A stretch of DNA of 64,000 bases from positions 655,001 to 719,000 of the forward strand of contig JARFIW010001254.1 in assembly GCA_036346225.1 (NCBI GenBank). The letters run 5' to 3'. Under the pieces are notes generated by a model. It made no database searches and was not told the origin of the DNA. It saw only the letters and a list, made by a program, of their open reading frames with translations. This document shows positions 34,045 through 44,640 of the stretch, piece after piece. Source of the stretch: Platerodrilus igneus. Lineage: Eukaryota > Arthropoda > Insecta > Coleoptera > Lycidae. A program made the position numbers and the translations under genes. Numbering within the stretch: the first letter of the stretch is position 1; every line of letters starts with the position of its first letter.

Positions 34045-34394
34045 CATGGTTCTGAGGCGACTCTATGGCGGGTTTACACTTGTCAGATACCAATGTTGTT
34101 CTATGAAGATTGTATATGGATCTGAGGCGACCCTATGGCGGGTTTACACTTGTCACATACCAATGTTGTTCTATGAAGATTGTATATGGATCTGAGGCGA
34201 CCCTATGGCGGGTTCACACTTGTCAGATACCAATGTTGTTCTATGAAGATTGTATATGGATCTGAGGCGACCCTATGGCGGGTTTACACTTGTCAGATAC
34301 CAATACTGTTCAACGGAGATTGTATATGGTTTTGAGGTAACCTTATTGTGGATTTATACTTGTCAGATACCAATGCTGTTTTACAAGGATTGTT
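34045..34394. repeat. 70-bp minisatellite, five units
   Basis: TCTGAGGCGA starts at 34051, 34121, 34191 and 34261, exactly 70 bp apart, and a fifth more diverged unit follows at 34331. Each unit contains GGCGGGTTTACACTTGTCAG. It lies between the LINE B ORF and its 3' modules and is absent from copy A. Confidence 0.92.
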
Positions 34395-34953
34395 AATATG
34401 CTTATTTTTATGTAATTAGTTATTTTATGTATAAATAGAAATCATGTATGTAGGCTGTATTTCATGTTAATATTGCAAGGAAAACCCAGGAAGAACTTAC
34501 AATGCTACCTAGATATTGTGGGCATTTGATTTTCATTTGTTATTTCTTTTGTTATTTCTTTTAGTAATGGAATCCATTGTTTACTGAAAGTCACGGATTC
34601 GTTTGCAACGCAGTTATTTTTATGTAGGGTTATATAGGCAGCTTCTATGATTTTGCGTTTTTGGTGGTTTTCTTCTTTTTCTTCTTTTCTTCTTTTCAGG
34701 GAGTATGTGTATTCAGCTCGTTCCCTTTCTATTGTTTTCTAATTTTATACCCTATTTTACCGAGATTCAGTGAAGGAGGTTAAGCAACCTGTGGCTACCA
34801 AGATCCCCCAACACTTAGACATTTGCCGAAATAATGGTTTTCTAGTAAATCCTTTCACACACGCAACATTATTCGAGAATATTACCCAACCAATTCTTGT
34901 AGTTACTTATAATAATCATCATGTTTACGCACAGTTATCTTTTCGTCATTAGT

Positions 34954-37922
34954 TTATCCATCTTGGGATTGGTTGGATGCGTACCTCCATTGATTTCTAT
35001 TCTGGGCTAGCCTACACATCTCCCTGAAACCTCTACAGCCTACATCTTTTACTATCTGTGTGCAGTAGTCTAATCTAGGTCTGCCTCTTCTTCTCTTTTT
35101 TCCTATCTCTGCTTCTAAAATATTCCGCACTATTCCCTCATGCCGTAGTATGTGGCCTATCATCCTATCTCTCCTATTTTTTACCGTTTTCCACATATTT
35201 CTTTCTTCCCCTACCATTTTTAGTACCTCTTCGTTCTTAACTTTGTCTGTCCATGATATCTTCATCATACGCCTGTAACACCACATTTAAAAGGCTTCTA
35301 CCTTTTTCTTGTCCGCTTCTCCTACTGTCCAGGCTTCACAGCCGTACAGTGCTGTGCTCCACACATATGTTTTAAGCAATCTTTTCCTTGTTTCTATGTT
35401 TGTGGTCTTTGAGCACAATAGTTGCTTTTTCTTGTTAAATGTAGCACGACCTTGTGCTACTCTTTGTTTTATATCTTTTGTGCTTTTCCCATCTTGCGTT
35501 ATTTGGCTTCCTAGGTAGCAGAAATCCTTAACCTCTTGTAAGTTCGTGTTAAATACTTGTATTCTTGTTTTTGATTTATTTTCCCCACCTTTGCAAACTA
35601 GAACTTTAGCTTTAGTTTTGTTAATTTTCATACCGTATCTCTCTGTTAGAACCGTTTCCATTTCATTAAGAGCCGTTTCTAACTCTTCCTTGCTAGACGC
35701 TAATACCGCTATATCATCTGCAAATCTAAGCATATCAATTTTTTGTCCCTGCATAGTAATTCCAAATGTCTTCCTGCATTTGACAGTATTCATTGCCTCT
35801 TCTATGTACAAGTTAAAAATCAATGGGGATAGGGCACATCCCTGTCTCACGCCTTTCCTAGTGTTTACTTCTCTACGTTCCTGCTCTAATTCTATTACTG
35901 CTGTTTGATCTTTGTATAAGCTATGTACTATTCGTCTATCCTTATAACTCATTCCAATCCTTTTGAGTATTCCAAACATTTTTTTCCATTTTACATTGTC
36001 GAATGCTTTTTCCAGATCTACAAACCCTATATACATGCTTTCCCCTTTTTCTATTGTTTTCTCCATTATCACTCTCAGAGCTAAAATAGCCTCCCGTGTT
36101 CCCCTGTTTTGGATAAACCCAAATTGGTCTTCTCCTAGTATTTCTTCAGCTCGTTTTCCATTCGTCTTTGCACAATTCTAGTTAATATTTTTGACACGTG
36201 TGCTGCCAAACTTATTGTTCGAAAATTTTCACATCTATCCGCGCCTTTCTTTTTTGGTATAGTTACTATGATGCTACGTTTGAAATCTTTGGGTATCTCG
36301 CCTGTCTCATACATATAGCTTACAAGTTGGAAGAGACGTTCTGTTACTGATTGTCCAGCGGCTTTTAGAGTTTCTGCTTGCACCTTATCTGTACCCGGCG
36401 CCTTACCATTTTTCAGACTCTTTAATGCTAATTCAAACTCGTCTCGAAGTATAGGATATCCCAAGTCATCATTTTCAATGTCTGATTCCTGTTCTAATGC
36501 AGTTACTTCCTCTCCTGCATATAAATCCCCTATATATTTTTGCCATCTACTCACTTTCTCTACGTTTTCTATAATGACGTTTCCTTGTGCGTCCCTTATA
36601 TTTTTGCTATACGGTTTTATATCCCTAAAATTCATTCTAATTAATTTGTATGCTTCGTCTGTCTTTCCTATTTTCATCTTAGTTTGTACTTCTTTGCACT
36701 TTTCATCAATCCATTGTTCTTTAGCTTTCCTGCATTTTCGAATAATTTCCCATTTTATGGCTTTGTATCTCTGTTTTCCTGTTTCGTCTGATTTATTTTG
36801 TATTTTCGTCTTTCTTCTATTAAATTCACGATATCCTTTGTTATCCATGGTTTCTTATTTTCTTTTTGTGTATACCCCAAAATATCTCTGGCCGCCATGT
36901 CTAGGCTGGATTTAATGTTATTCCATTCTGTTTCTACTTCCTTAGTTTCAGATATTTTCGCGATATCATTCAGCAATTCATTTGACTTTTTTCGAATCTT
37001 ACTTGAATATCTTTGTCTTTTAGTTTCTCTAAGTCCAAGTGCCTTTTCCGTTCCTCTTTTCAGATTTTTAAATTTAAGTGCGGCCTTCATAATTACGATG
37101 TTGTGGTCAGTATCTATATCTGCTTCTGGGTAGCTTCTACAGTCTTTTACTTGATTCCTAAACCGTTGTCTAACAAGAATGTAATCTATTTGATATCTTT
37201 CTATATCTCCTGGCATCTTCCACGTATATCGTCTTCTAGCATGATGTTGAAATAATGTGTTTGTGATGATTAAATTGTTCTTGTCGCAAAATTCTACCAG
37301 CCTATTTCCCCTGTCGTTTCTCGTGCCTAAACCAAATAAACCTACTACCGCTCCTTCCCTACCCTCACCTACCACAGCATTAAAATCCCTCGTAATTATT
37401 AAATTTTCATGTCCTTTTACGTATCTTAATATGTCTTCGATATCTTTGTAGATGGCTTCTACCTCTTCGTCACTGTAGCTAGAGGTGGGCATGTATACTT
37501 GTATTATTACTGTGTTTACCGGTTTAGATTCTAATCTAACCATGAGTACTCTTTCGTTCTTTTGTAAGTAATTTTCTACACAGTATCCTATCTTTTTCCG
37601 CATAACTATCCCCACACCCAAATTTCCGTCCTCTGCTCCTGTATGAATTACCCTGAAGTCTCCACTCCAAAATCCCCGCCTCTGGCCACCGAACTTCGCT
37701 GATCCCTACTATGTCTAGTGATAACCTATTCATTTCGATTTTTAGGTTCTCTAGCTTACCTACTTGCTTCATACTTCTAACATTCCACGCTCCGACTCGC
37801 AGAATGTTCCCGACTCTTATTTTTAACTTTCCGATCGCATCCTCCGAAGTAGTCCCCTCCCGGAGATCCGAATGGGGGACTATTTTAACTCCGGAATCTT
37901 TTACCCCAGAGAATGCCATCAT
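34954..37922 (-). pseudogene. LINE B endonuclease-reverse transcriptase, few breaks
   Basis: The start is ATG at 37922 (MMAFSGVKDSG), following about 300 bp of 5' UTR. The endonuclease shows VGAWNVRSMKQVGKL, DIVGISEVRW, DFNAVVGEG and DIDTDHN. A linker of about 200 residues precedes the reverse transcriptase: GKAPGTDKVQAETLK, CENFRTISLAAHVSK, YIGFVDLEKAFDNVKWKKMF (first RT aspartate), GVRQGCALSPLIFNLY and FADDIAVLASS (catalytic YADD-type box). The C-terminal domain has AWTVGEADKKKVEAF and HILRHEGIVRNILEAEIGKK. Frame changes lie near 37650, 36840 and 36130, and an in-frame stop near 35287. The order fits the RTE group of LINEs (one ORF, APE plus RT, no RNase H). It replicates by target-primed reverse transcription; this copy is inactive but much better preserved than A. 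Confidence 0.9.
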
Positions 37923-38222
37923 TTTATTATAATTTAGGTACGCTGTGTACTTGGGAGGTTAATGTGGTGGTTTCTCGTTGCCTTCCACATCGCGGTGGTG
38001 TGTCTTAGATTGCCATACCGACCCCTATGGTCTCTGCCAATCTAAGTACCGAAAGAGCCGCTGCCCTCTTTCGGGGACCTGTCTTAGTCTGGTTCCTCAA
38101 TAACGACCCTACTACTTTGGTTGGACCTGTAGTTTGGCTCTTTAGCTCATTAGAACACGCAAGCCATTTCACCTGTTCTAGTAATTTAGAACTTCGGCAA
38201 GGTGCAGGTCCATTCGAAATGG

Positions 38223-38700
38223 ATAAGAATATTATAATTACTTTATTATTACTGTACCTTTACAAATTATGAAAAAGAAAAAAAACAATAAAATCATTTC
38301 GCAATTACAGGCGCCAAAGGTAAGTCACTGTGAATTTCATGTAAAGATTCTGGGTAGTGTAAATCGCATTCAAAAAAAAAATAAATATATCCTACATCAG
38401 AATCATGACAATATTAAGTTACGTCTAAACGTAATATTTCTGGACTGGTGCCATCTAAAAAATTCAAATTCTCCATATAGAAGATATTCAGACATTGCAG
38501 CCCCATATAAATTATTAACATCAAAATACATTAAATATTTAGAATTAATATTCTGTCTTTTAATGCAATTGGAACTGTATCGTAATACTGAAGCAAAATG
38601 TAAATAGTTATAAAGTCCTAAACGGGAACAAATGTTGAACACACTCTTTAAGCAGATCATGATTGTTTATATTTATCTTCGAGTGTAACACTTCACTGTT
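38223..38700 (-). pseudogene. Polinton copy 1 remnant: capsid 3' flank joined to deleted DNA polymerase
   Basis: 38223-38306 continues the capsid 3' flank interrupted by LINE B. Then, on the minus strand, comes a polymerase remnant corresponding to about 49.74-49.51 kb of copy 2 (contains [20 protein letters not shown]), joined to short pieces matching 47.93-47.88 and 47.77-47.69 kb. Finally the start region near 47.05 kb follows. The deletions have the same junctions as at 58.7 and 62.95 kb. Capsid and polymerase converge here as in copy 2. Confidence 0.65.
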
Positions 38701-41700
38701 AACTTTAAAATATCAGTACTGACTTTGGTCACTAGCTAAATTACTTTATAATTAATATCTGTAGAGATTTATTGACTATTTATACATAAATATGTTCTGA
38801 TGTAAGCAAATAGCTATAAAATTAGATATTTGCAATTTTTCAGAAAAATAAAGCAAATTCGAAATCTTGCTGATAACTATAAAAAAAATGCATATTTGCA
38901 ATTTGTTTTCAGACAATGAATCAAATTCATTATGTTGCTAAGAGCACCATTATTTTTGCTTACATACTGTTTTTTTTTTATTCATTTGAGTATTGAAACA
39001 GTACTGACACTTTAGGAAAAAATTACAAATTTGCATCGTTTTCTGAAAAAATTGCACAAGAAGATTTTATTATTTTATTATTATTCTAATGAATAAAAAA
39101 CAGTATGTAAGCAAAAAATAATTATGCTCTCGGCAAAAAAAATACCGATAACGATCAACATTGCATTCCTTGAGCCTTGGTTACTGCTTTACAAAATCTT
39201 CATAGAATATATAGCTATTAACTTTTTTGATTCAGTATTACGCTACAATCCCATTCGTTTCTAATTGTATAAAGAAATAAAAAAATTGAGAAGCTCAACA
39301 ATCTCGCAATTAGCCTATATTGTATAGAAAATATTAAAAAATACGCCCGTTTCTTTTTGTTTAAGTAAAAATTTAGGGAAAAAATGGAATCTATTAATCT
39401 GATGTTGCGTTTCTTGTTTCATGCCATTCTGTAAATGGAATATGCAAATCGTGATTTTGTGCAACGCATGGCATTTTTCATAAAACTTTGTTAAAGCAGC
39501 TCATTTCTTCATCAGGTGTAGGATTAATTATAGCACGTAGTAAAACTAACTCATGACGGAGGTTTAAAATAATTTTTTTAAAATTAAAGGAAGGCATAAA
39601 GTAAAATAAAAAGCCTAAATTAGTTAAATGTCATTTAAAATAATGCGATGCAAATGGTCCTTAACTAATACAGTAATATTAAAATAAGTTTTAGATTATT
39701 GGCGACATAATTTATACAAAGTTCATTACACGAGCAATGCTAGGTCATGAAATTCTTTCATTGTCAAGGTGTTGCACCAATAAATTAAATTAAACGACGT
39801 TAATTGTATGATAAAATTGCAGAATGTTTTTTAATACTGGTTTTTAAAAAACATTTGTGTACCTAATCACAACCAGACACGGCATTCTATTTATGATAGG
39901 TACAAGATCTCTTTTGTTAACGTTTCATTTGCACATAGCCATGAGTGTGTAAATTATTTAACAATTGACAGTTTAATTTAATTTTGGAATTCATTGGTTT
40001 AATCTCAGTTTACAGAACGGATGTAGAAGCAATTTTTGACTTTTAATCTGAGTGCATGGAATGCATGTGATCTAAAAATTGCAGAGTTGCCTTCAGTATG
40101 TAAATATGAAAATGCTTGCATAGCGAATTGCTTTGGATGCAATTGTTAAAATCGCCTTTATTTACGTTTTGATTCAAGACGATTTTCAAGCTTGAATGGT
40201 TTAGTTCTTAAAGAATATTCAGCATAATTTGTAGCACTTTATTACAAAAAAATTACATACGACAGCGTTTCTTTTTGTCAACGAAAGTCTACTATTGCTT
40301 CTTAAGCATTCGCATTTCCATAGTTACGTACTGAAGGCAACTCTGCAATTGTTAGATCACATGCATTTCATGCACTCAGATTAAAAGTCAAAAATTGTTT
40401 CTACATCCGTTCTGTAAACTGAGATTAAATCATTCTAATCCAAGATTAAATTAAATTGCCAATTTTGTTTAATAATTTACACATTTCAAGACCGTTAACA
40501 ACACAAAACCGGCAGTTTCTACAATCGTTAGAACTGCATTTATTTAATTAAAAAGTAAAATGAATAGTGAAATACTGAACGTGCGTGAAAAAGTTTACTT
40601 CGACAGCGTTGTGGTAAGCATCACGCTTTCCGTACTCGAGGGCACGGTTTCGGTGCTCAACTAAGCCTGATTTTTTTTTATTATAATGCATTCTTTTTTG
40701 TTTTCTTCTTCTACTATGCACAATAAGGGCAACATGAACTTTCTTAACGCCAGTGCTGGCTGAAATCAGTAAAATGTAACTTACATTTGATGCAATATTG
40801 ATATTGTATTTACTGGGAAAGCTTTTGCAACGCCCACTATAATATTTAACGTACTGCCAGACGTTGTATATTTACTCTTACCCAAAACATTTCAATACAT
40901 TTATTCGTTGCTTCGAATTCAACAAAGGCTAATGCCGTTTTTGTTTACAATTTGCGGTTATTACTGTAGAACTCGAGATGGATATAATTTGATACAAGGG
41001 AGTGTGAATAACTGAATTAAGTTACAGTGTCATTGTATTATGTATACATTTACAATGATTCTAGTTATATACATACAAGGACGTTATAGTATACATATAT
41101 TGCAAGTAGTATATAAAAAATGTTTAGAATTTTGCAGAAAACTGAATCTAACTTCACTTTGTTTTGTAATAAATGAGTAGTGTCTAATAATAAAACACAT
41201 TCGCCCATTGTGGGACCAGACAAACGAGGTTATATACGGACACACAATATGTTTAACGATGATAGCGCAAATGCGTGTGTCCAAAAACACCACCCGATGT
41301 TGGCACGCATACACGACATACGTTATACCAGATATTTAAATTATGGCTTGGTCCATTCTTATAACGTCCTTGTTTTAAACAAAGTTTTATGGAAAATGCC
41401 ATGCGTTGCACAAAATCACGATTTGCATATTTCATTTACAGGATGGCATGAAATAAGAAACGAACATCAGATTAATAGGTTCCATTTTTGCCAAAATTTT
41501 CACTTAAACAAAAATAGGCGTATTTTTTAATATTTTCTATGCAATTTGAGTTAATTGCGAGATTGTTGAGCTTTTCAATTTTTTTATTTCTTTATACAAT
41601 TAGAAACGAATGGGATTGTAGCGTAATACTGAATCAAAAAGTTAATAACTAGATATTCTATGAAGATTTTGTAAAGCAGTAACCAAGGCTCAAAGAATGC

Positions 41701-42146
41701 AATGTTGATCGTTATCGGTATTTTTTTGCCGAGAGCATAATTATTTTTTGCTTACATACTGTTTTTTTTATTCATTAGAATAGTTAGATAGCTGAATATA
41801 TAAAATTTTCTTGTGCAATTTTTTCAGAAAATTGTAATTGTAATTTTTTTTCTAAAGTGTCAGTACTGTTTCAATACTGAAATGAATAGAAAAAAAACAG
41901 TATGTACGCAAAAATAATGGTGCTCTTAGCAACATAATGAATTTGATTCATTGTCTGAAAACAAATTGCAAATATGCATTTTTTTATAGTTATCAGCAAG
42001 ATCTCGAATTTGCTTTATTTTTCTGAAAAATTGCAACTATCTAATTTTATAGCTATTTGCTTACATCAGAACATATTTATGTATAAATAGTCAACAAATC
42101 TCTACAGATATTAATTATAAAGTAATTTAGCTAGTGACCGAAGTCA
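38701..42146. repeat. Head-to-head Polinton fragments forming an imperfect inverted repeat
   Basis: Arms of about 0.8 kb (38.66-39.50 and 41.38-42.14 kb) are reverse complements, for example TTTGTTTTCAGACAATGAAT at 38909 against 41944-41963 reversed. The arms contain the polymerase promoter region (TATA-like at 42080) and pieces of polymerase (about 47.9-48.0 kb equivalent). They also contain capsid-gene pieces (39.41-39.60 minus, 41.39-41.47 plus). Between them, 39.99-40.13 and 40.31-40.43 are a second inverted pair. No intact gene. Confidence 0.6.
40480..40615 (+). pseudogene. Polinton small-ORF end and capsid start, isolated fragment
   Basis: This is the reverse of 52370-52215 in copy 2. 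It keeps an ATG at 40560 opening NSEILNVREKVYFDS, the N-terminus of the capsid protein, before running into unrelated sequence at about 40605. In copy 2 the equivalent first codon is ATA and a TAA lies four codons on, so this fragment preserves the older state. Confidence 0.6.
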
Positions 42147-42152
42147 GTAGTG
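42147..42152. repeat. Target duplication GTAGTG, left
   Basis: It is identical to 58666-58671 and single at 62931-62936 in a paralogous unoccupied site. Confidence 0.9.
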
Positions 42153-42165
42153 AGTAGTGGGGTAA

Positions 42166-42246
42166 GGCCGGTCCGAATTCAAAACGTGTTCACACGTATT
42201 TTACATATGTAAAATACACGTGCACCGTTTTGAATTCAGATCGGCC
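42166..42246. repeat. Terminal palindrome, left TIR
   Basis: Arms GGCCGGTCCGAATTCAAAAC and GTTTTGAATTCAGATCGGCC enclose a perfect inner palindrome centred on CATATG (GTATTTTA CATATG TAAAATAC). Equivalents are at 58572-58652 and 30503-30583. It could extrude a long hairpin close to the element end. Confidence 0.85.
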
Positions 42247-42670
42247 TTATATACTTTCAATGTAAAATAGTTGTGAAAACATTTCAATGTAAAATAGTTG
42301 TGAAAACATGAATTCTTATATACTTTCAATTGTAAAATACTTGTGGGCACGTTTTGAAATCAGACCGGCTTTATATTACTTTCAATGGAACATACTTCAA
42401 AACACATGTATGTTGAAAAATTTAAGTGCAGAGAAAATGTGTGTAGCTGTTTTGAGTTTGGTTTTCTAGCGAGAAGTTATAAAGTATGCCAGATGCAAAA
42501 TATCGCATTCAAGTCAATTGTGTTTAATCAAAGTGGATTCTGATTTATGTTTTTTAATTATGTATAGAGGCTGCAAATACACATGGGCCGGTTTCAATCC
42601 AAAATGTGTGTTCACTCTTGTGATAGGTTGAAAAGTAGGTTTGCAAAGTACGCAAATGGTGGTAATCTGC

Positions 42671-42678
42671 TATATAAG
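42671..42678 (+). promoter_or_regulatory. TATA-like box in the left TIR
   Basis: TATATAAG lies 45 bp before ATG 42723, with AAGA-GATT-GCTCCT around it. The same box occurs in the right TIR pointing inward, so each end supplies a promoter for its terminal gene. Confidence 0.5.
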
Positions 42679-42722
42679 AAGATTGCTCCTAATATTAATT
42701 TAATTAGTCGAAGAAACGCAAT

Positions 42723-43015
42723 ATGGTTTTTAATACTCTTAATAAAACCACATATCGCAAACCTTATGTAAATTCAATCTTGTTGTGAATAAGAGGTTTG
42801 AAGTTTTAAAAGTGGAAACAGTCAAGACAAAATATGGAGAAAGAGTATTAGTGGAAACAGAAGAGTTCAAGAGTATTTTGCCATTGATATATTTTGAATA
42901 CTTTCAAGCACATGGAGTGAAACAATTAAATGAAAGTATTGGCTCGAACAAACACGTATACATAACTAGTAAGGGATCGATCGGTCTAACTGTCAACATA
43001 GAATTTTCAGAATAA
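42723..43015 (+). pseudogene. Small OB-like gene of copy 2, frameshifted
   Basis: ATG at 42723 opens MVFNTLNKTTYRKPYVNS, but a 4-base loss at about 42778 leads to a stop. From 42785 the remaining frame gives KVETVKTKYGERVLVETEEF and ends NIEFSE. An intact 98-codon homologue lies at 63754-63458. The pattern (strand KVETVKTKYGxRVLVE, then SILP and an acidic end) resembles small beta-barrel proteins repeatedly found at the ends of insect Polintons. An OB-fold, perhaps single-strand DNA binding, is inferred and not shown. It is expressed presumably from the TIR promoter. Confidence 0.6.
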
Positions 43016-43247
43016 TATGTCACTAATCTAAGAAATTAGTTTATTATTATAATAATATACATTTTGTTCTTTACTGTTTATTTTATTATAACACATCTAA
43101 GTCGATTGTATAAAGAATGATGTATTTAATTAAAGTGGGATTCTGATTTATGTGTGTGTTTTACTTTAAGGTTACTACCGTGGTTAGAGAAAGTCTTGTT
43201 TCAAAAGAGAAACTTTTATAAAATACTTTTTTATTTACAGTTAAAAT

Positions 43248-43880
43248 CTAACTATTTATAAATGAAAAAGTATTCATTAACTCCCGTTCTTGAAGTATCT
43301 GCTGCTCTCTCGCAGCCAGTTCCTCTCTTTTTTGCTTTAATATTTCTAGCTTCAAATCTAGACGACGCAGTATCTTCTCTCCACGCTTTTTAAATGCGTT
43401 AAGCAACTCTACTGTGTCATCTTCCTAGGATTTGTCATCTTCACAGCAAACAGCCATATTAGATTCTGTACATAACTTTTTCATAGCCAACATGATTTGC
43501 CGGATCTGTGAGCATAACATAAAAGGTTATTGTAGGTTCACCTTTTCTTTTGTATACTACCTGATGCTTCTGAGAGGATCAGAATGTGTCAACGATCCAA
43601 CGATAGCCTCAGAATTTCCAGAATGGTTTTTTGATCCTAATCTAATGTAACTTATAAATTAGTAGTGTTTTAAAACACATGGATAAATGTGAAAAAGCAC
43701 TTACCGTGATATATTTATTACGTCACTATCAAAAATAGCAGCAGTGTCAAGTTGAGGTGAAGAAGAACCAAAAACTTCTTTAATCAAGTCTTCGTCAGAA
43801 TGTAATATAAATTGTTCTAGAACTTTTACGTTGGTACTACTACTACTACTATCATTTTTGATCGATGATAAGTTACTCAT
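43248..43880 (-). pseudogene. Coiled-coil gene of copy 2, broken
   Basis: The minus strand from ATG 43880 reads MSNLSSIKNDSSSSS, then EQFILHSDEDLIKEVFGSSS. After about 43705 (a GTAAGT donor-like site, so perhaps an intron) frames change. A final part shows CSQIRQIMLAMKKLCTESN, a TAG at about 43427, and ILRRLDLKLEILKQKREEL continuing as a charged heptad-like helix to a stop at 43248. The final part recurs at 63118-63253. The protein would be about 170-200 residues with a C-terminal coiled coil. Unrecognised; lying between the TIR gene and the polymerase it may be a regulatory or structural protein of the element. Confidence 0.5.
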
Positions 43881-44591
43881 TTTTTTAAAGTTGCTAGTAG
43901 TAGTAACTAATAATTATACAAGAGATCTGATTGAATACTGTTGGTAAAATCTTCGTGAAGTATTTATATTAAATAATAAACTGACCTGTTAGAAAAAACT
44001 AAAAATCTGCATTGTTTTCTGAAAAATTGCAAATGTTATATATATTCAGCTGTGTAATCTATTCTAATGTATAAAAAACAGTATGTAAGAAAATATAATT
44101 ATGCTTCAGCAGAAATAATGAATTGGATTCATTGTATGAAAAAATTGCAACGAAGGCATGTAGTAAAAAACCTAAATTAGTTTAATTTCGTTCAAAATAA
44201 TGCAATGCAAATGTCCCTTAACTAATACAGTAATATATAGAATAAGTAACAATGCCACCCCTTTTCCGATCTCCCAGAGAAAAGTCAGTCGCCAGACACG
44301 GTGGAATAGGATAAGGTTTTCCTCGATTTGGCTGGGTCGTGGGTCATGGAGACCAAACTTGAAGCCAATAACTGGTGTTAAGATAATTTTGGGCGCCAGA
44401 AGACTGCCTGGAAACCCTAAAGCTCAAAATACTGAAAGTGACGTCTTCAATCACCCTTATAAAAAAAAATGCCTAGCAACGACGACTCATAGGTATTCAG
44501 GGAGCAATAATTATTAAAGCTCAAAATAACACTATGTATATTAACCTCTTAATTTTTAACAGTTTCAAAACTTACCAAGAGTCCTATCAAT

Positions 44592-44594
<3 letters not shown>

Positions 44595-44635
<41 letters not shown>
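44595..44635. repeat. (TA)n microsatellite
   Basis: About 20 TA units. Confidence 0.95.

Positions 44636-44640
<5 letters not shown>

Larger units (their letters stand above)
33353..38222 (-). mobile_element. RTE-like non-LTR retrotransposon, copy B
   Basis: It has the same family and 5' border as copy A (reverse of CATTTCGAATGGACCTGCAC at 38221-38202). Target duplication ATAAGAGTATT (33342-33352) / ATAAGAATATT (38223-38233) differs at one base. Comparison with copy 2 of the Polinton around 51.2 kb shows the uninterrupted site, so B went into the 3' end of a Polinton capsid gene. The 3' end at 33353 shows CATCATCATT on the plus strand. Total 4.87 kb including reiterated 3' modules and a minisatellite. 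Confidence 0.88.
42153..42713 (+). repeat. Left terminal inverted repeat
   Basis: It matches the reverse of 58124-58665 with scattered changes. It is longer by a roughly 27-bp duplication of CAATGTAAAATAGTTGTGAA (starting at about 42257 and 42284). The outer 80 bp form a palindrome. The shared part ends at TTAATTAGTCGAAG. Confidence 0.95.

Noticed and set aside
34045..34394. Possible CRISPR-like array because of regular 70-bp spacing
   Set aside because: Units are contiguous repeats without unique spacers, in a eukaryotic LINE: a minisatellite.
35309..37932. Many plus-strand frames of 64-145 codons
   Set aside because: They are antisense shadows of LINE B.
38269..38660. Overlapping 112-codon plus and 85-codon minus frames
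   Set aside because: Both are in a fused Polinton polymerase remnant; neither is an independent gene.
44200..44517. 105-codon frame
   Set aside because: No recognisable motif, spans a composition change, and is absent as a gene from related Polintons as far as I know.
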